A stretch of DNA of 56,648 bases from Lojkania enalia (lineage: Eukaryota > Ascomycota > Dothideomycetes > Pleosporales). Made by a program: the position numbers and the translations under genes. The DNA lies in assembly GCA_010094045.1 (NCBI GenBank), contig ML986790.1, positions 22,615-79,262 of the forward strand, written 5' to 3'. Shown here one piece after another: positions 24,151 to 36,930 of this stretch. How positions within the stretch are numbered: position 1 is the stretch's first letter; every line of letters begins with the position of its first letter. The notes below the pieces were generated by a model. It was not told where the DNA came from, did not search any database, and was given only the letters and a program-made list of their open reading frames with translations.

Positions 24151-25759
24151 AGAATAGAGTAATAAGAATAGAGATAGTAAGGTATATAAAATAAATAGAA
24201 AGTAGGTAGAAATTAAAAATAAAGTAGTAATATAGTAGATTTTTTTAAAAAAAGAAGTTAAAAAATAAATAAAGTATTTCTTTTATAATTAAAAGAAAGA
24301 ATTTATTAATATTTTTAGATATTAGTATAAAAGAGATTAATAAGTTAAGATAAATAAAAGAAAATATATTTTAGAAAAAGAAAGTTAATAAAAAGAAAAA
24401 AATATAGATAATAATAATATAAAAAGAAAATATATTTTAGAAAAGAAAAGTTAATAAGAAGAAAGTAATATAGTTAATAATAATATAAAAAGAAAATAAA
24501 ATTAGAGTAATTGTTTATAAATTAAATTAAATAAGATAAAAGATAGTAGTATAATTTAAAAATTTTAAAAAAAAATAAAAAATAAAATAGTTATATTAAA
24601 ATAGATAGAAGTTTAAAGTAGAATAAATTAATATAATAGTAGTAAAAAGAAGAGAAATATATAATAGAGAAAATATTTAGTAGAAATATAAATATATATT
24701 ATTATAAAATAAAGAAGAAAGAAAGAGAAAATAAAATAAAAAAGGAGATAATATAATAAAAAAAGGTAAGATAGAAAAGAAAGAAAAGAAATATAAAAAT
24801 AGTTAAAAGAATATATATATTATATTTAGATAAAAATTAATATAGTTATTTAAATAAAAATAAATATAGTTATTTCAATAAAAATAAATATAGTTATTTA
24901 AATAAGAATTAATATAATTATATAATAAAATTTTAAAAGTAAAAAATTAAATAAATTATAATAATATTATAAAAAAGATAAGAAAAGATATTTATAATAG
25001 AAAAAAAATAGATAAAAATAGTTAAGTAGAGGTAAAAATAGAAATAAAAGTAGAGAAGTAATTTAGAATAGAAAATAAAAGTAGTAGAAGTAATTAAATG
25101 GTATAAAAAATAGAAGTAGAATTAGAAAAGGATTTTAAAGTAGAAAAAAGAAGTAGAGAAGTAGTTAGATAGAGTTGAAAGTAGAAGTAAAATTAGAAAA
25201 AGGATTAGAAGTAATTAAAGAGAGTTAAAAGTAAAATAGAATAAGAAAAGATATTTAAAATAGAAAAAAGAAGAGTTAAAAATAATTAGATAGAAGTAGA
25301 AATAGGAGTAAAATTAAAAAAGCTATTTAAGATAGAAAAAAGAAGTAGTAGAAATAGTTAAATAGAATTAAAAGTAGAATAGAGTTAGAAAAAAGATTTA
25401 AAGTAGAAAAAAGAATAGTTAAAGGTAGTTAGAAAGAAGTAAAAATAGAAGTAGAATTAGAAAAAGAATTTAAAATAGAAAAAAGAAGTACTAGAGGTAG
25501 TTAAATAGAGATAAAATTAGAATAGAGTTAGAAAGGTTATTTAAGATAGAAAAAAAAGTACTAGAAGTAGTTAAGTAGTATTAAAATTAGAATAGAGTTA
25601 GAGAAAATATTTAGAATAGAAAAAGAGAAAAACTAAAAATAGTTAAATAGAAATAAAAATAGAAGTAGAAATAGAGAAATTATATTAAAAAGAAAAAAGA
25701 ATAGCTAGAAATAGTTAAATAGAAATAGAATTAGAATAGAGTTAGTAAAGTAGATTAGA
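24151..25759. repeat. purine-rich low-complexity block with minisatellites
   Basis: No gene seen. The plus strand is almost all A, G and T. Two units of about 63-65 bp (AAAGAAAATATATTTTAGAA...) occupy about 24358-24485, with a third partial unit to about 24500. Four units of about 26 bp (AATAAAAATAAATATAGTTA...) occupy about 24830-24920. From about 25020 to 25745 roughly ten imperfect units of about 60-75 bp recur, each with TAGAATTAGAAAA, GATTTAAAGTAGAAAAAAGA and AGAAGTAGTTAAATAGA-type segments. It may be a RIP-eroded repeat-rich coding tail or non-coding satellite. Confidence 0.65.
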
Positions 25760-26126
25760 TATTACAGATACCTCTATAGGAATTCCTATACTAGATCTAA
25801 TCAAGATTTAAAACTCTATATAGCTAAAAGAATAAAACTAATATAAGATATATAATATATTTAATAGTTTAGTTAATTAAGTAACTAAATATATTTAGTT
25901 GCTTAATTAACTAAGTAACTAAGTAAGAAGAAATAGTAAGAGAACTAAATTATATTTAATAACCTTACAATTCTAACCTTTATAGCTTTTTATAGTTAAC
26001 TTTAATATTCTTTATATACTCTATTTATATACTTCTATTATAAGTTTATAAGAATAATCTCTTATAGTATATAACTACTCTTAGTAATTACTCTATCCTA
26101 TACCTAGTTAATTAGAGGCTATTATA
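25760..26126 (+). repeat. C3 5' LTR (367 bp)
   Basis: Begins TATTACAGATACC (mutated TG...) and ends GAGGCTATTATA. Contains two or three copies of a short repeat of the type TTAGTTAATTAAGTAACTAA at about 25860-25925, which can form a hairpin because it is nearly its own reverse complement. Confidence 0.85.
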
Positions 26127-27109
26127 CTTTAACTACTCTAGTTATAAGGAAAGAGATATCTTTAGCAAGTAATATAGGAAACTTATATAAGTAGAATATT
26201 AGGATTAACTAGTAAAGCTACCTCTTTAGAGGTAGATATAATAACTATATTTATAAGAATATAGAATATATTAATATAATAATAGAAATAGCTAGTTCTA
26301 GTAGATAAATAGATAAAAAGTCTAAAAGAGATTTAGAATAGCTTTCTTAAAAGTTTTAAAGAAATATAAGAAATAGTAAATAGTAAATAAGAAATAGAAC
26401 TTATAGGAATTATCTAGAAATTTAAGTAAGTTAAAAGAGTACTACTAATAATATATTATTAGTAATAAATTAAGTTAGTACTACTTAATAAGTTTAATAG
26501 AACTAGGTCTAAATTTAAAGAATTCCTAATAGTAGTAAGGATTTATATTAATACTAACCTAGATATTATCTAATATAAAAATAAGAAAGTACTATTTATA
26601 GAAGCCTATTTAATAGGTAAACTATTTAACTAGTTCTAGTCTTTTCTAATAGATTTTAAGAACTACGCGGAAGAATACTAGGAAAGTAAAACTAAGGTAA
26701 TATTTATAAGCCTAGTATACTTCTAATAGAAACTTAAATTAGTATTTAAAGATATTAATAAAGGATAAGTAGTAGAAGATAGATTCTATAATCTAGTCTA
26801 ACTAAAATCTATTATCTTATATATATTAAGTTTTTAATAGCTCTTAAATAAAGTTATATAGGATAATTATAGTATAATAGTAAAATTTTATAGAAGACTA
26901 AAAATAGAAATAAGAAGGGTAGTAATATATATAGAATAACCTTAGGACCTAATATTATATTTCTAACTAGTAAAAAGAATTAATAATAAACTATACTAGT
27001 TTAAAAATAAAAAAAGATAAGTATACTACTAAAGGGTATATTTTTTAGTAAAAGTTACTAATATAGGCGGACCTATAAATCTAAATACTACTAGAGAAAA
27101 GAAGTCTAG
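25760..27109 (+). mobile_element. Gypsy family C, piece C3 (5' LTR and part of gag)
   Basis: Starts with a full LTR (25760-26126), then leader and gag colinear with C5 (39827-41060) up to about 27109, where it stops abruptly and the C2 LTR begins in the opposite orientation. The zinc knuckle, which in C5 lies at 41107-41160, is missing. All frames closed by TAG/TAA. No target duplication is visible (left flank TTAGA). Confidence 0.85.
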
Positions 27110-27477
27110 TATAATAGCCTCTAATTAGCTAGATATAGAATAGAGTAATAATTAAGAGTAATTATATACTATAGGGGATTATTCTTATAAGCTTATAATA
27201 GAAGTATATAAGTAGAATATATAAAGGATATTTAAGTTAACTATAAAGAGTTATAAAAGAGTAGAGTTATAAAGTTATTAAATATAATTTAGTTCCCTTA
27301 CTATTTCTTCCTATTTAGTTATTTAGCTAATTAAGTAACTAAGTATACTTAATTATTTAGTTAATTAAGCTACTAAGTATATTATATACCTTATATTAGT
27401 CTTATTCTTCTAATTATATAGAGTTCTAAATCTCGATTAGATCTAGTATAAAGATTTCTGTAAGGGTATCTATAATA
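27110..27477 (-). repeat. C2 LTR in reverse orientation (368 bp)
   Basis: Complete LTR of family C, TATAATAGCCTC on the left and CTATAATA on the right. It faces C3, forming an inverted pair 983 bp apart. Flanks (TCTAG left, CTATC right) are not a duplication, so a simple solo LTR is not supported. Confidence 0.85.
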
Positions 27478-27760
27478 CTATCTTCCCCCTTTAAGCTCTT
27501 AACCTAAGAGTTTTCCCGTTCTAATCTAGTATATAGTAGGGTTAATACGCTATTTTCGCTAAGATTATATATATTTCTAATACCTCCCCTTTATTATTTA
27601 ACCTTAGGTAGATACTATTATACTAATCGTATAGACTGTTTAGGTAAGATTATTATATCTTACTCTTAGTATTTCTATAAGAAGTTAACTTATAAGATAG
27701 ATAAGAAAAAGATACTTAAAAAGTTATATTATTTAGAATACCTTTATACTAGTATATATT
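27478..27760. other. unassigned 283 bp between C2 and B2
   Basis: No match to the other families here. It was once joined to 33265-33690, since B2 is inserted between them. A plus-strand frame at about 27640-27760 (KKLTYKIDKKKILKKLYYLE) has few stops but no recognisable domain. Confidence 0.4.
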
Positions 27761-27962
27761 TAAGAAGGTCTAAGGACATAATAGGATTAGATATAATAAG
27801 AATCTATTATTATTAAAGCTAGAAAAAGAGAAGAGAAGGTATATAGTAGTAAGATATATATTATTTACTTATTTTAGTCCAGGCAGGTATAGGGTCGTAT
27901 AAGAGCAACTACTATTATAGTATTACAGGAACGGGACCAAGCTACAGGCCGGGACCTTTATA
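27761..27962 (-). repeat. B2 3' LTR (202 bp)
   Basis: Plus-strand start TAAGAAGG and end CCTTTATA; retains more CG and GG (GGCCGGGACC near its end) than the B1 copies. Confidence 0.93.
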
Positions 27963-27999
27963 ATATTCCTCTCTTCCCCCTCTTCTTTCTCTAGTACTA

Positions 28000-30900
28000 A
28001 GTTGTACGGATAAATAGTTCTTTAGTAAAGTTCCGCCCCGTATCTCGTTCGAATTCTCCTAGAGCGATTATATCTTTATAGTCGCTCTAGTCGTTCTATA
28101 AGAGTATAGTATAACTAGTCTACTTATAAAGGAACTACTATTTTAAGCCGCCTTCTCTTTTACTAATTACTTATACGTCTTAGATTTTCTCAAGCTTCTA
28201 TTTATCTTTGTTTCCAACGCTAATTAGCACTAGTTAATAGTTATCTTATATTTAACTTAGTAATAGGTCTTAAGTAATAGAGCGAAGTAGTATTATATAG
28301 AAGATGTTATAAATTTCTAATAAGATATCTAGTCGGTATATATTTTGTCTAACAGTTTTAATATCTATATATTATTAATAGAACTTATAGAACTTCTTTT
28401 TTCTTATAGGGTCTATCTTAATATTATATATATTAAGCTAAATTTTGTCCCCTATTTAGTATTATAATATAGAATCCCTCGTATAATTATAAATTTCTTA
28501 CTACTACTATTATATATAAGCTATTATTACTTGCGTAAATTCGATGTAGTCTTTTAGTTTACTAATAATCTATTTTACTATATAAATAGAGTCTCTAGAC
28601 TACTCTATTAGTAGCTCTTCTTTTAGTTATATAGACTCTCCTAAGTTCGGGTAATAGCTATAAGTAAGAAAGAATAGGCTAACTCCTATAGAGGAAGCGT
28701 TCCTAGTACTAATAGTAATCTAAACTAGTAGTAACTATAGATTCTAGTTATTTTAGTAGTAGTTATAATAGTAGTAGAGAAGCTTTTTAAGTAGCTAGTT
28801 TATATACTTTATACTTCTGTTAGTCTCTAGATAGTATACTATTAATAGCCTTTACTTAATTTTAAGAATTCGATAGACGCGTACCTATACACCTTATATA
28901 AACTACTCTCTTCTATTAAAGACTATTACTTATAGGAGCCTATAATATACTATAAAATACTCGATAAACTTATTAGCTAATATTTAGCTCTTAAGGTCTA
29001 GGACGGTAATAAAGAATACTCCTTTACTTAAACGGTCCGTAATAATAAAGATATATTTATTACTATATACGGTTTTTAGTAAGTTAATAATATAGTCTAT
29101 TAAAATTTCTAACTATACCCTCTTAAAGACTAGAAGAGAATATAGTAGGCCTTTTTTTCTAGAACGCTAAACTATATTTCTACTATAGGAGTAGTAATTT
29201 CGTATAAAGTATTTAATGTCCGCTACTATTCAAGGCTAAAAGTAGCGCCGTAATATTAACCCGATCGTAATATTCTTACTAGAGTAGCTAGTTAAGTAAG
29301 AATTGTAAGTTTCTTAGATTAGCTTTATATAAAGTAATTCACTCTTAGGAACCTAAGCGCGTTCTCTCTATATTAATCTATCTTCTAGAACTAAGAGGTT
29401 AAATAGGCTAATTCTAAGGTAACAGAGGGTTTCTAAAAGCATTCTCTCCCCTACTTTAGTAGTATAGAGAAGTATAGTATACGTCTTATCTTTTTCTTAG
29501 GTATCTTACTATAAGGTCTCTATTAGTATTTACTACTCCTCGTATAATATCTCGGTTATAGACTCTCCTCTATCTATAGATTCCTCCCCTAATATAGAAT
29601 CTTTCGGGGCAACCACTTCTACCTAATTATTAGGAGTATCTTTAGTACGCTAGTTTCTAGTTTATATAAGGGCTATATAAACTCTATTCTTAAAATCGGA
29701 CGGTTCGAAGAGTTAGCTAATTCTTCCCTAAATCTACTTATTATTAGCTCTTTTTAGGAGATCCTAATCGCGATATAAGAGAGTATTAGCTAGGATATTA
29801 AGCTTATCCGGCTTATATTTAAACTAGAAGTTAAACTAGGTAAGAAATACTGCCTACCTTACCTAGTATTTAGAAAGCTTTTATATCTTAGTAAAGTATT
29901 TTAGGTTGTAATAATCTATACGAACTATAAAGTATGTAAGTAGTTTTAAAGACTTCTCCTATTCCTTAAGGTATCGTATAACTACTAGTAATTCTTTATT
30001 ATAGATTAGATAGTTATACTCTATAAGAAGTATTCGCTTTAATATAAAAGTAATAGGTTATAGAACTCCTTTATTATTGTATTACAGAAACGTACCTCTA
30101 ATATACTAGCTAGAAGTATTATACTCTAGAATTGTTTCCCTTTTAAGGTTATATTAGACTAACGCTAATACTTGTATAAAGCATTGCTTTAGGTAATTAA
30201 AGGTAGTAAGTGCCTAATTATTAAGTTAAAACTATTTCTTCTCTTATTTCCTTTAGGTAAGAGTTATTAGTAGAGTAACTACTTCAGAAAATTCTTTAAT
30301 AAACTAGTAGTAGAAGTTTATAAAGCCTAAAAAGCTCTATATACTATAAACTAATATAGGCGCTTTCTAGTCCTAGATTACTTTAACTTTCTATAAGTCT
30401 ATTTAGATACTCTTTTCCGTATTAATAATAAAGCCGAGATATTTTATTATACGGACCTTAAATTCGCACTTATTAATATTAAGTTATAGGCCAGCATCTA
30501 TTAGCTTTTAAAAGATTACTTTAACGTAGTACTAATAGTCTTATAGGGAGCTGTCCGTATATATAAGGATATTATCTAAGTATACTAAGATAAAGTCGCC
30601 TAAATACTTCTAGATTATATAATTAATATACTATTAAAAGGTACTTAGAGTATTTATAAAGCTGAAGGGTATAACTAGCTACTTATATAAACTATAGTAA
30701 GTTATAAATACTATTTTCTACTTATCTTCTTCTTTAATTCGGATCTTATTAAATATAGTAATAATATTAAGTTTTGTAAACTATTTAGCTCAACTAATTT
30801 AATTTAACATTTCCCGGATTAGAGGTAGAAGATAGTAGTCTTTCTATATAATAGCGTTCAGGGTGCGGTAGTTAATATAGAAGTAGAGGCTACCCCCTAG

Positions 30901-31690
30901 TTTTCGTACAAACAGGACCGATACTATAGCTAGAGAGTTGCTAACCCGAATAAATCCTTTATTAAGGAGCTCTATTAGAGTCTTCTAAAGGATAAGGAGC
31001 ATCTCCTATAATATTCTATATAAAGGACCTGAGGGGATCCTTAAAAGGCTTCTATCTTTCCCTTCCAGCTTAATTATATAGTCTACTCCTAGTCTTAAAA
31101 ATAGTAGCTTATTAGCTTCCTGTTAATTAAAGGTATAGAGCTACTATATATATTCCTTAGAGAGTTTCGTACGAGGGTTCGTTTTTAACTTATTTTCTAG
31201 AGCCTTTTAAATGTCGGCTATACTAATAGTAAAGATGTAAGGTAGCTTAGTAAGGGAATTTTATAGGCGTCTCCTATAACGTTTCGCTATAGTAGAGAAA
31301 GTATATAGTAAGACTTAGGTAATATTAGCTATATATTACTACTTCTAAAGCTCCTAGTTTCGTATAATTACCCCCGTTCTATAAATATATAGGATTTCCG
31401 TTTTTAGGTTAATAATTATATCTTTACTTTACTTCTATAAGCGTTTTAAGATTATACTATAATCTTCTTCTATCCTTAGGACTATATAAGTAAATATCTA
31501 ATCTAGACCTACCTAACTCTTACCTATATCTAGCGAGTTAATAATAGCTACCTTCTTAATAATTCTAGTTGAGAAGTTGCTAAATAATAAGGCTGTTAAT
31601 AGCGTTGGAAGGTAGAGGTATTCTAGTCCAGCCTTTTATATAATCCTTTTCTCGACTATTATATATAAGTTACAGCTATTATCTATTAAA
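28000..31690 (-). pseudogene. B2 pol relic: protease, RT, RNase H, integrase
   Basis: Same layout as B1 pol without interruption. The RT catalytic box lies at about 30561-30585 (YLDN in place of YLDD) and the conserved motif before it near 30655-30690. Integrase is at about 28960-29290. The protease region is around 31400-31680. Every frame has TAG/TAA stops. The ends are approximate. Confidence 0.87.
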
Positions 31691-31699
31691 GTAAGAAGG

Positions 31700-33050
31700 C
31701 TAAAGATATTATTAAGTAGTATAGGGGCTATAAATAGAGTACTAGTTATCTAAAATTAATTAAATTTATCTAGTACTTATTTATTCGCCTACTCTTTTTA
31801 TAGCTTTAAGCGCTGACTTCCGTTTAGAATAATACTTTTTCTATTCTATTAGCTTAAGCTATATCTCTATATTTCTTATTATACTAAATAAGTTCTAATA
31901 GTATTATACGAGCCTAATTAAACTATATACTACTCCTAGGCGGAGTATAACAGCAGCTTTAGATAAAGTATCTTTTATTTCTATAGGTAAAATAGATATT
32001 CTATTATTTCTAAACCTTTAGCTCTTTCTTAATAATATTCCTTATCTTCTCTAGTAGCTAAAATCTTATATCTAGGCGCTATATAAGTCCGCGATTAGCT
32101 ATTAGCGTCTAGTCTATAGTATTATTAATAGTAGCTAATAGTTGTAGTTGCAGGAGTAGCGTAAGTAACTGTCCCTAGCTGTCCCTTATTTAACTAGTCT
32201 TCCCCCTACTAAAAAACTATATAAAAGCGCTATTAAGTTTAGCTACTTTAAAATAGTTACTAATAATATAAAGTTTCTATATAAAGGTTATATATAATAT
32301 AAGGTCTTCTTTACTAATACTACTAATTATTAATTAGCGGAGCTTAGAATAAATCTTCCCTTTTAGATCTTAGATCTTAACTTAGTCTAGGTAAGAGTTA
32401 TATAATACTTTTATAGAGAGACAATTATATTTAACTAGAAACTTAATAAAGATTTTATTACTTTATCTTAGGGTTTTAAACTCGATTCTAGCTCGTTTCT
32501 AATAGTAGAGGTTATTATATTATATATCTATAATTGTCTAGAATTTATTATAGGTAAGAGTACCTATAGTAATATATTTTTTATACAATTAAAGGTATAT
32601 TCTAGTATTACTCTTATAAAATAATACTATATAGGCTACTACTATTATATCTATTAAGCTTATAGATAAACTATTAATACGGATCTTAGTCTTTATACTA
32701 CTTTTCTAAATAGAGTATACTTTATAGTCTCTTTAAAACTTGTCCAGCTTATTAAGTATAGCTTTTATATAAATAGGTTTAGTAGTTGTTAATAGTATAG
32801 TTGGCGAGATACTCTCTTTAGGGGCTAAGTACTTATTTAGTTACTCCTCGAGCTTCTAATAAAAGCTTATTCTTTTAAGTTGCTATTACTACTTTTCTTT
32901 CTCTAGGTATTCCAGCCTAGCTACTATTTTAGCGAACTATCTCTGTACAGTTACTATATTAAATTCTTATTCTACCGGTCCGTTTTAGTCTATAACTTTA
33001 TACGATAGTAGGTCTACTTAGTAGTTAAGATAGAATTTAGTATAGTATAA
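31700..33050 (-). pseudogene. B2 gag relic
   Basis: The minus-strand frame at about 32000-33000 is nearly continuous apart from TAG/TAA, with stretches such as RARIEFKTLR and KFLVKYNCLSIKVLYNSY typical of a retrotransposon capsid (FxxYxxxF-like spacing near a Leu/Tyr-rich helix). No zinc knuckle was identified. It starts close to the 5' LTR. Confidence 0.7.
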
Positions 33051-33062
33051 GCTTTAATAAAT

Positions 33063-33264
33063 TAAGAAGGTCTAAGGATATAATAGGATTAGATATAATA
33101 AGAATCCATTATTATTAAAGCTAGAAAAAGAGAAGAGAAGATATACGGTAGTAAGATATATATTATTTGCTTGCTTTAGTCCAGATAGGTATAGGGTCGT
33201 GTAAGAGTAACTACTACTATAGTATTATAGGAATAGGATTAAACTATAGGCCGGGACCTTTATA
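33063..33264 (-). repeat. B2 5' LTR (202 bp)
   Basis: Begins TAAGAAGG, ends CCTTTATA on the plus strand; colinear with 27761-27962. Confidence 0.93.
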
Positions 33265-33690
33265 TATTTATTATATAATATAAATCGCGATACTTAGATC
33301 GCTTATATATTATAGTTCTATAATACTAGTTCGTTTCTAATTCTTTCTAGTAGTAAAGCGGGATGCTAAGGTTGTAAAACTAGAGGAGAAGATTTGTTTA
33401 GCTTAAGAAGAGTTAGAATAACTTCTTAATATAGTAGTAGCAGCTTATAAAAAGATTTAGCATCTTTAAAAGATTTATAAATAAGTAAAATATAGGTAGG
33501 CGGAGGGTTATAAACGTATATAGGAGCAGCTTAAAGAAGAGGAAGAGGTAGATTACGAGGTAGATCTTCTTCTTAAAGCGGAGTCGCCTCCTATAATATA
33601 GCTAATATTATTTAATCCTACTATTCTATTTTTAAGTTTTCTTTATAAGTTTAGATTTTATAATATATCTATAATACTATAGGGCTAAAG
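33265..33690 (+). pseudogene. coiled-coil C-terminal relic, possibly of a DDE_1 (pogo-type) transposase
   Basis: At about 33360-33610 the plus-strand frame reads RDAKVVKLEEKICLA, then QEELEQLL, AAYKKI, EGYKRIQEQLKEEEEVDYEV and AESPPII, with TAG/TAA at Gln/Arg sites. It is a strong heptad coiled coil with an acidic end. From memory, many fungal DDE_1/CENP-B-like transposases end in a coiled coil of this kind, but no catalytic part is present, so the family is a guess. It was separated from 27478-27760 by B2 and abuts C4 at about 33690. Confidence 0.4.
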
Positions 33691-36600
33691 TTTTCTTCTA
33701 GTTTTTAGATATTATTTTATAAGTTTCTATATTTATCTACTTTTAACTATTTAATTAGATAGTATTATTTACTATTCTATATTCTATACCTTATTATTCT
33801 CTTAATTTTCTATTTCTAGTCTTCTCTGTATACGTCTATATTATATACTACTAGTTTAGTATTTTAGGGTACCTTTTCTATAAGTATAATATAGAAGGTT
33901 AGGTAGATTTTTATAGTTGTAGGTAATTTAAGTTAATAGTTTACGAGTAATATTTATTCCTTAATCTTATATAGTTCTATTTTAATATAATCTAGTTTAC
34001 TAATTAGTTATTTACTTTAAACATTTTATTATAGTAGCTAAATTTTTTCTTCCTTTTTAAAGTAAAATAGTTATTTATATTTCTTATTATAATATTTCTT
34101 TATAGTATATTATAGGAACTAGAAGTCTTTCTTTAGTAACTCTTATATTTATTAAATAATTTCGACTCGTTCTTATACTTAAAGTACCTATAATACTATT
34201 TTAATTAGAGTATTATAGGTTTTTAGTTTGTACCTATAGTTTACTATAAATAGTAATACTCCGGTTATACTATATATAGTACTATTATATATAAGTTATA
34301 TTATTAGTAGTAGTATTATCTAATTATTTTACTTATAGTTAAGATAGTACTATAAATATTACTCTACTATCTAGTTTATTTATTCTATCTATCTATCTAT
34401 TTATAGGTAAAATACTATAGGTATCTTATATTTAATTCCTAGTAAGTTTATAATTATTTACTAAAATTTTAAAGTAAATTTAGTATTTTAATCTATAATT
34501 ATCTTCTATAATACTTTATATTATATAATAATCTATTTTAGGAAGGTATTCGCAACTTATTCTACTAATAATACTTTATTACAGGGAATAAAGTAGATAT
34601 ATTTTATAAGTCTATCTATAATTATTATAATAGAGTTATATACTTCTCTCTTAAGGTAGTTTTTTAACTTTAGTAGTTTAATAATAAAGTTTATAGTAAC
34701 TTCTATTTATAGTTTAGTTGGTATTTCTAGGTTTTATAATAGTCTATAGGGTATATATCTATTAAGTTTATTTTATTAATAGTCTATATATTCTTATAAT
34801 ATATTCTTTACCTATTCTCTTATTTTAGGAAAGTAGAATCCTTTAAGGATTCGTTCTAGTATTTTCTCTATTCTTTAATATCTGTAGTTAGGAGCTTTAT
34901 AGAATTACCTAATAAATTCTTTTATAATTTTAGTAGGTATATAGATTTGATCGTAGATATATAATAGTCTATCTATCTATTCTAGTTCTTATTCTTAAAG
35001 TTCTTTAGGTATTCTATCTATTACTAATCTAATTAGAGTTATCTAGCTTACTTCTTTAATAATAGTCGTTATTATAAGTCTTAGGTAATTATATACTATA
35101 CTTCTATCTTATTATTTTTTTAGTAGTATAGCTATAGTTCCTTTCTCTTATTTGTATTCTAATAGTCTACTTAATACATCTACTCTTTAGTTTTATTTTC
35201 TACTAATATAGATAATCTTAAAGTCGAATATAGCTAGTTCTTATAACTATTTAACCTATTTAGGGGTAAGAGTTTTAGTAGTAAGAAAGATAGTAAGATT
35301 CTTATAATTATAATAGACTTTAATTTACTATTTTACTCCTTATAGGTATATACGCTATTCTTTAAAGTATACTATAATAGTTAAAAGTTCTTAGTTATAT
35401 ATATTATAATTTATCTCTACTAGTATAAGTTTTTATAAATAGTATACTACTAGATATCGTTTTCTATTATAGACTTATATAAGGATTCCAGCTATTCTTA
35501 TTCCTAATATATTAGTTTCTATAAAAGCTTTCTTTTCTAGGTTGTAAAGTTTTAATACTAGTTTTTACTAAAATTGTTTCTTAACTTATTAGAAGGCTTT
35601 TTCTTATTTATTTCCCTATATAAAAGTAATATCTTTCTTTAATAATTAAGTTAAGGGTGTAGTTATATTACTCTAATTATCTATCAAAGTTTAATAGAAG
35701 TTATAAAATTCTATAAAAGATTAAATATCTTTAATTAACTTTAAAGTTAGCTAGTCTCTAATTACTACTAATTTATTTAGATCTATTTATAATTGTCCTA
35801 GTTTAATAATAAATTCTAAGTAGTCTATTTATATAGTATAGAATTTATATTTCATTACCTTTAGATATAATTTTACTACTTATAATATACGTAGTACTTA
35901 TTTAATTTATTTTTTATATTCTTACTTCGTTTTTAAATATATAAGAATATTATCTAAGTAGGCTATATAGAATTATCTAAGGTATAGTCTTAATACCTTA
36001 TTAATTTGTTTTTAGAAAGTAGCTAATATATTAGTAAATTTAAATAGTATAATTAAGTATTTAAAAAGTCTCTTTTTTATCTTAAATACTATTTTCTATT
36101 TATCTTCTTCTTTAATACGGATTTAGTAGTATATATTCTAGATATCTAATTTTATAAAGATAGTAGCTTCTTTTAACTAGTCTTTTAAGTTATAGATAAG
36201 TGGTAGAGGGTATTAGTCTTTAATAGTAATATTATTAAGAGTATAATAATCGATATATATTTATAAATCCGTTATTTCTTTCTTATTTATAAAGAATATA
36301 AGGTATACTATTAGTAAGTTTAACTTTTAGATTATTTCTTTCTTTAGGTATTTATCTATATATTATTCTAGAGCCTCTACCTCCCTTAATATTAAACTAT
36401 ATATTAGTCTATATTTAGATTCTTTTTCTAGTTATAGTTTAATTTTATAGTCGTATTCTCTATACTTATGTAAGTATTATAGTAGTTCTTAAAGTTGTTT
36501 TATTAAGTATTAGTATTCCTTAAATATATTATATAATACGTTTCCTATTAGGAATAATTCTTTTACTACTTCTTTTACTATTATAGCAAGTTGTTCCTTA

Positions 36601-36930
36601 ACTAGCTAGCCTAAATTTTTAAGGATAATTCGTCCCGTTTACTAGTTTATCTAAAAGTTTTCCTTTTTTAACTATAGAATTTCTAGGATAATATTATAAT
36701 TAGTAATTTCTACAATTTAGAATGTTTATCCTTATTAGGTTGTTCCTAGAATTTCGAATTCTCCTAGTTCTATAATATATATAACTTTCTTCTAGAAATC
36801 TTTTCCCTCTATAGTTTAGATTATATAGAGTCGTTCTAGTTATACTATAGATATTCCTTTCCTAGCAACGTAGTTGCTAGCTATAAAATTCTTTATTACC
36901 CTACTATTAATAAATATATATACTTTATAG
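33691..36930 (-). pseudogene. C4 pol relic: protease, RT, RNase H, integrase, chromodomain
   Basis: Minus strand, right to left. Protease: INSRVIKNFI at about 36870-36915 (DSG mutated to NSR). RT at about 35900-36220: KLDIQNIYY near 36150 (the first catalytic Asp kept) and AYLDNILIY at about 35935-35965 (YLDD to YLDN). Integrase at about 34490-34800: IPTKL.IEVTINFI and SIIIIIDRLIKYIYFIP, with the first DDE Asp kept. The integrase C-terminal LP...I-x-P-x-F motif is near 33880-33930, and a chromodomain follows at about 33695-33800 (KRIIRYRIQNSKQYYLIK). Truncated after that. Confidence 0.88.

Larger units (their letters stand above)
27761..33264 (-). mobile_element. Gypsy family B, copy B2 (complete, 5504 bp)
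   Basis: Two 202-bp LTRs and uninterrupted internal sequence, same length as B1 without A2. Flanks (…ATATT left, TATTT right) fit a 5-bp target duplication TATTT with one T lost from the left T run. It serves as the empty-site control for A2: at 31660-31690 the sequence reads ...ATATAAGTTACAGC, with a single AGTTA. Like B1 it carries RIP stops throughout. Confidence 0.94.

Noticed and set aside
27110..27477. C2 as an ordinary solo LTR
   Set aside because: The flanks TCTAG and CTATC are not a duplication, and the C3 gag sequence does not resume on the other side.
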